DNA of 6,037 nt from Bacteroidota bacterium (lineage in GTDB: Bacteria; Bacteroidota; Kryptoniia; Kryptoniales; JAKASW01): NCBI GenBank assembly GCA_021785235.1, contig JAJYGB010000221.1, positions 1 to 6,037 on the forward strand, written 5' to 3'. Of the stretch, positions 5,346 through 6,037 are shown piece after piece. Numbering within the stretch: the stretch's first letter is position 1; every line of letters begins with the position of its first letter. Under the pieces are notes generated by a model, which saw only the letters and a program-made list of their open reading frames with translations, searched no databases and was not told where the DNA came from. A program made the position numbers and the translations under genes.

Positions 5346-6037
5346 ATGAGGCGCATCGGAACGCTTACAATCGGATTGGCCTTGCTCGTGGCTGCCGCGG
5401 GCAGGGTTTATCCGTCGTCACATTCTCATGGCGCGAGTGAACAATTCCAGAAGACCTGCACGCTCGGTTCGCGCGGCACTGTGAGTCTGCAAAATGTGAA
5501 CGGCAATCTATCTATTAAGGCATGGGATAAGAATGAGGTGATGATAAAGGCGGTTAAGTACGCGGACAATCAGGAGGAACTCGTCAGTCTCGAGATTGAA
5601 GTGGACGCGACGGGTGATCGGGTAGCCATAGATACAAAATATCCCGACGAGAGCGATGGGGGCCACGGTCACGGCGCGGGTGTGGATTATTCGCTTACGA
5701 TACCGAGAGATGCAAAAATCGAGAAGGTGAAGATCGTAAACGGCGAAATAGAGATTTCTGGTGTCTCCGGGAAAGTCGAAGCGTCTGATGTGAACGGCAC
5801 TATTCACGCCGATGGACTCAGAGACGGATGCGATCTCGGGACGGTGAACGGAAATGTCGACGCGACATTTGATGGGTTGTCGGCTGCCGGCGATGTAAGG
5901 TTGAAATCGGTAAATGGCGGTCTTACCCTGCGTTTGCCGGATAATGCCGGTGCAGATGTCGATGCCAGAGTTACCACGGGCCGCATCTCAAACGAGTTCG
6001 GACTTGAATCCTCCCGGGAACGTAATCGACACTCTTT
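5346..6037 (+). CDS. Second secreted DUF4097-type beta-repeat protein with VNG repeats (cut by window edge)
   Basis: The frame is open from the ATG at 5346 to the right edge, giving 230 codons without a stop, so the C-terminus lies outside. The start has MRRIGTLTIGLALLVAAAG, a signal peptide, then a polar mature region. It is a paralogue of the preceding protein: VNGNLSIKAWDKNEVMIKAV (51-70) aligns with VSGGDLQVKVWDKMQVQLTA, and YSLTIPRDAKI (115-125) with FDFYVPKDFNV. The turn motif is V-N-G instead of S-G-G-D, at 51, 131, 149, 167 and 189. The spacing 131-149-167 is again 18 residues, so the same solenoid rung is likely. Histidine-rich spots, SHSHG (25-29) and GGHGHGAG (105-112), have no match in the first protein. 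Cysteines are C38 and C162. It lies 17 bases downstream of the first repeat gene, in one operon with it. Role unknown; probably exported envelope protein. Confidence 0.85.
   Translation, partial: MRRIGTLTIGLALLVAAAGRVYPSSHSHGASEQFQKTCTLGSRGTVSLQNVNGNLSIKAWDKNEVMIKAVKYADNQEELVSLEIEVDATGDRVAIDTKYPDESDGGHGHGAGVDYSLTIPRDAKIEKVKIVNGEIEISGVSGKVEASDVNGTIHADGLRDGCDLGTVNGNVDATFDGLSAAGDVRLKSVNGGLTLRLPDNAGADVDARVTTGRISNEFGLESSRERNRHS

Noticed and set aside
5508..5986. Two minus-strand frames near the right edge (5508-5807 and 5804-5986)
   Set aside because: Both are covered by the plus-strand DUF4097-type gene with signal peptide and strong ribosome site; they show no domain likeness.

Overview
The window is bacterial DNA that is densely coded on the + strand only. 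From about base 600 onward it has moderate GC, roughly 50% in the stretches I counted by hand. It reads as one genome: a glycosyltransferase family 9 (GT9, heptosyltransferase-like) protein, a LysE/RhtB-type exporter, and then a four-gene cluster. That cluster is an ECF sigma factor, a membrane anti-sigma-like protein with HEAT repeats, and two secreted DUF4097-type beta-repeat proteins. Its flavour (GT9, LysE of the 'PIGA' type, ECF plus zf-HC2/HEAT plus DUF4097) recalls Ignavibacteria or related FCB-group and environmental Gram-negative bacteria. That placement is from memory of such genomes, not from any search.

Region 1 (1-1721) is the strangest part. One long open frame holds pieces of three unrelated proteins. 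The first ~48 residues look like the C-terminal part of a small actinobacterial-type conserved protein (DUF6295-like, from memory). Residues ~48-199 are an internal fragment of a PLP-dependent group II decarboxylase. Residues ~197-570 are an almost complete GT9 glycosyltransferase that lacks only its extreme N-terminus. The first 600 bases are clearly richer in GC than what follows. Each switch falls at a short stretch that would suit both parents (...ALAADW..., ...LNIG...). The most economical reading is a chimeric assembly joined at short shared words; a genuine triple fusion is much less likely. The PLP part has lost its catalytic lysine region and cannot be a working enzyme.

Region 2 (1722-2547) holds the LysE-family membrane exporter and a 141-base GC-rich gap. 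The gap carries a terminator-like structure ending 22 bases before the start codon of the sigma factor.

Region 3 (2548-6037) is a tightly spaced, evidently co-transcribed unit. The ECF sigma factor is followed after 14 bases by a protein with an N-terminal zinc-finger-type anti-sigma motif (HxxxCxxC), one transmembrane helix and a C-terminal four-unit HEAT-like domain. One base later begins a secreted protein with nine consecutive repeats of exactly 18 residues built on T-S-G-G-D. After 17 bases comes a second, related secreted protein with V-N-G repeats, which runs off the right edge. The likely logic is that the anti-sigma protein holds the sigma factor at the inner membrane, its HEAT domain senses or binds something on the outer side, and release of the sigma factor alters expression of envelope genes including the two beta-repeat proteins. 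This circuit is inferred from order and domains. No RNA gene, mobile element, CRISPR array or origin was seen.
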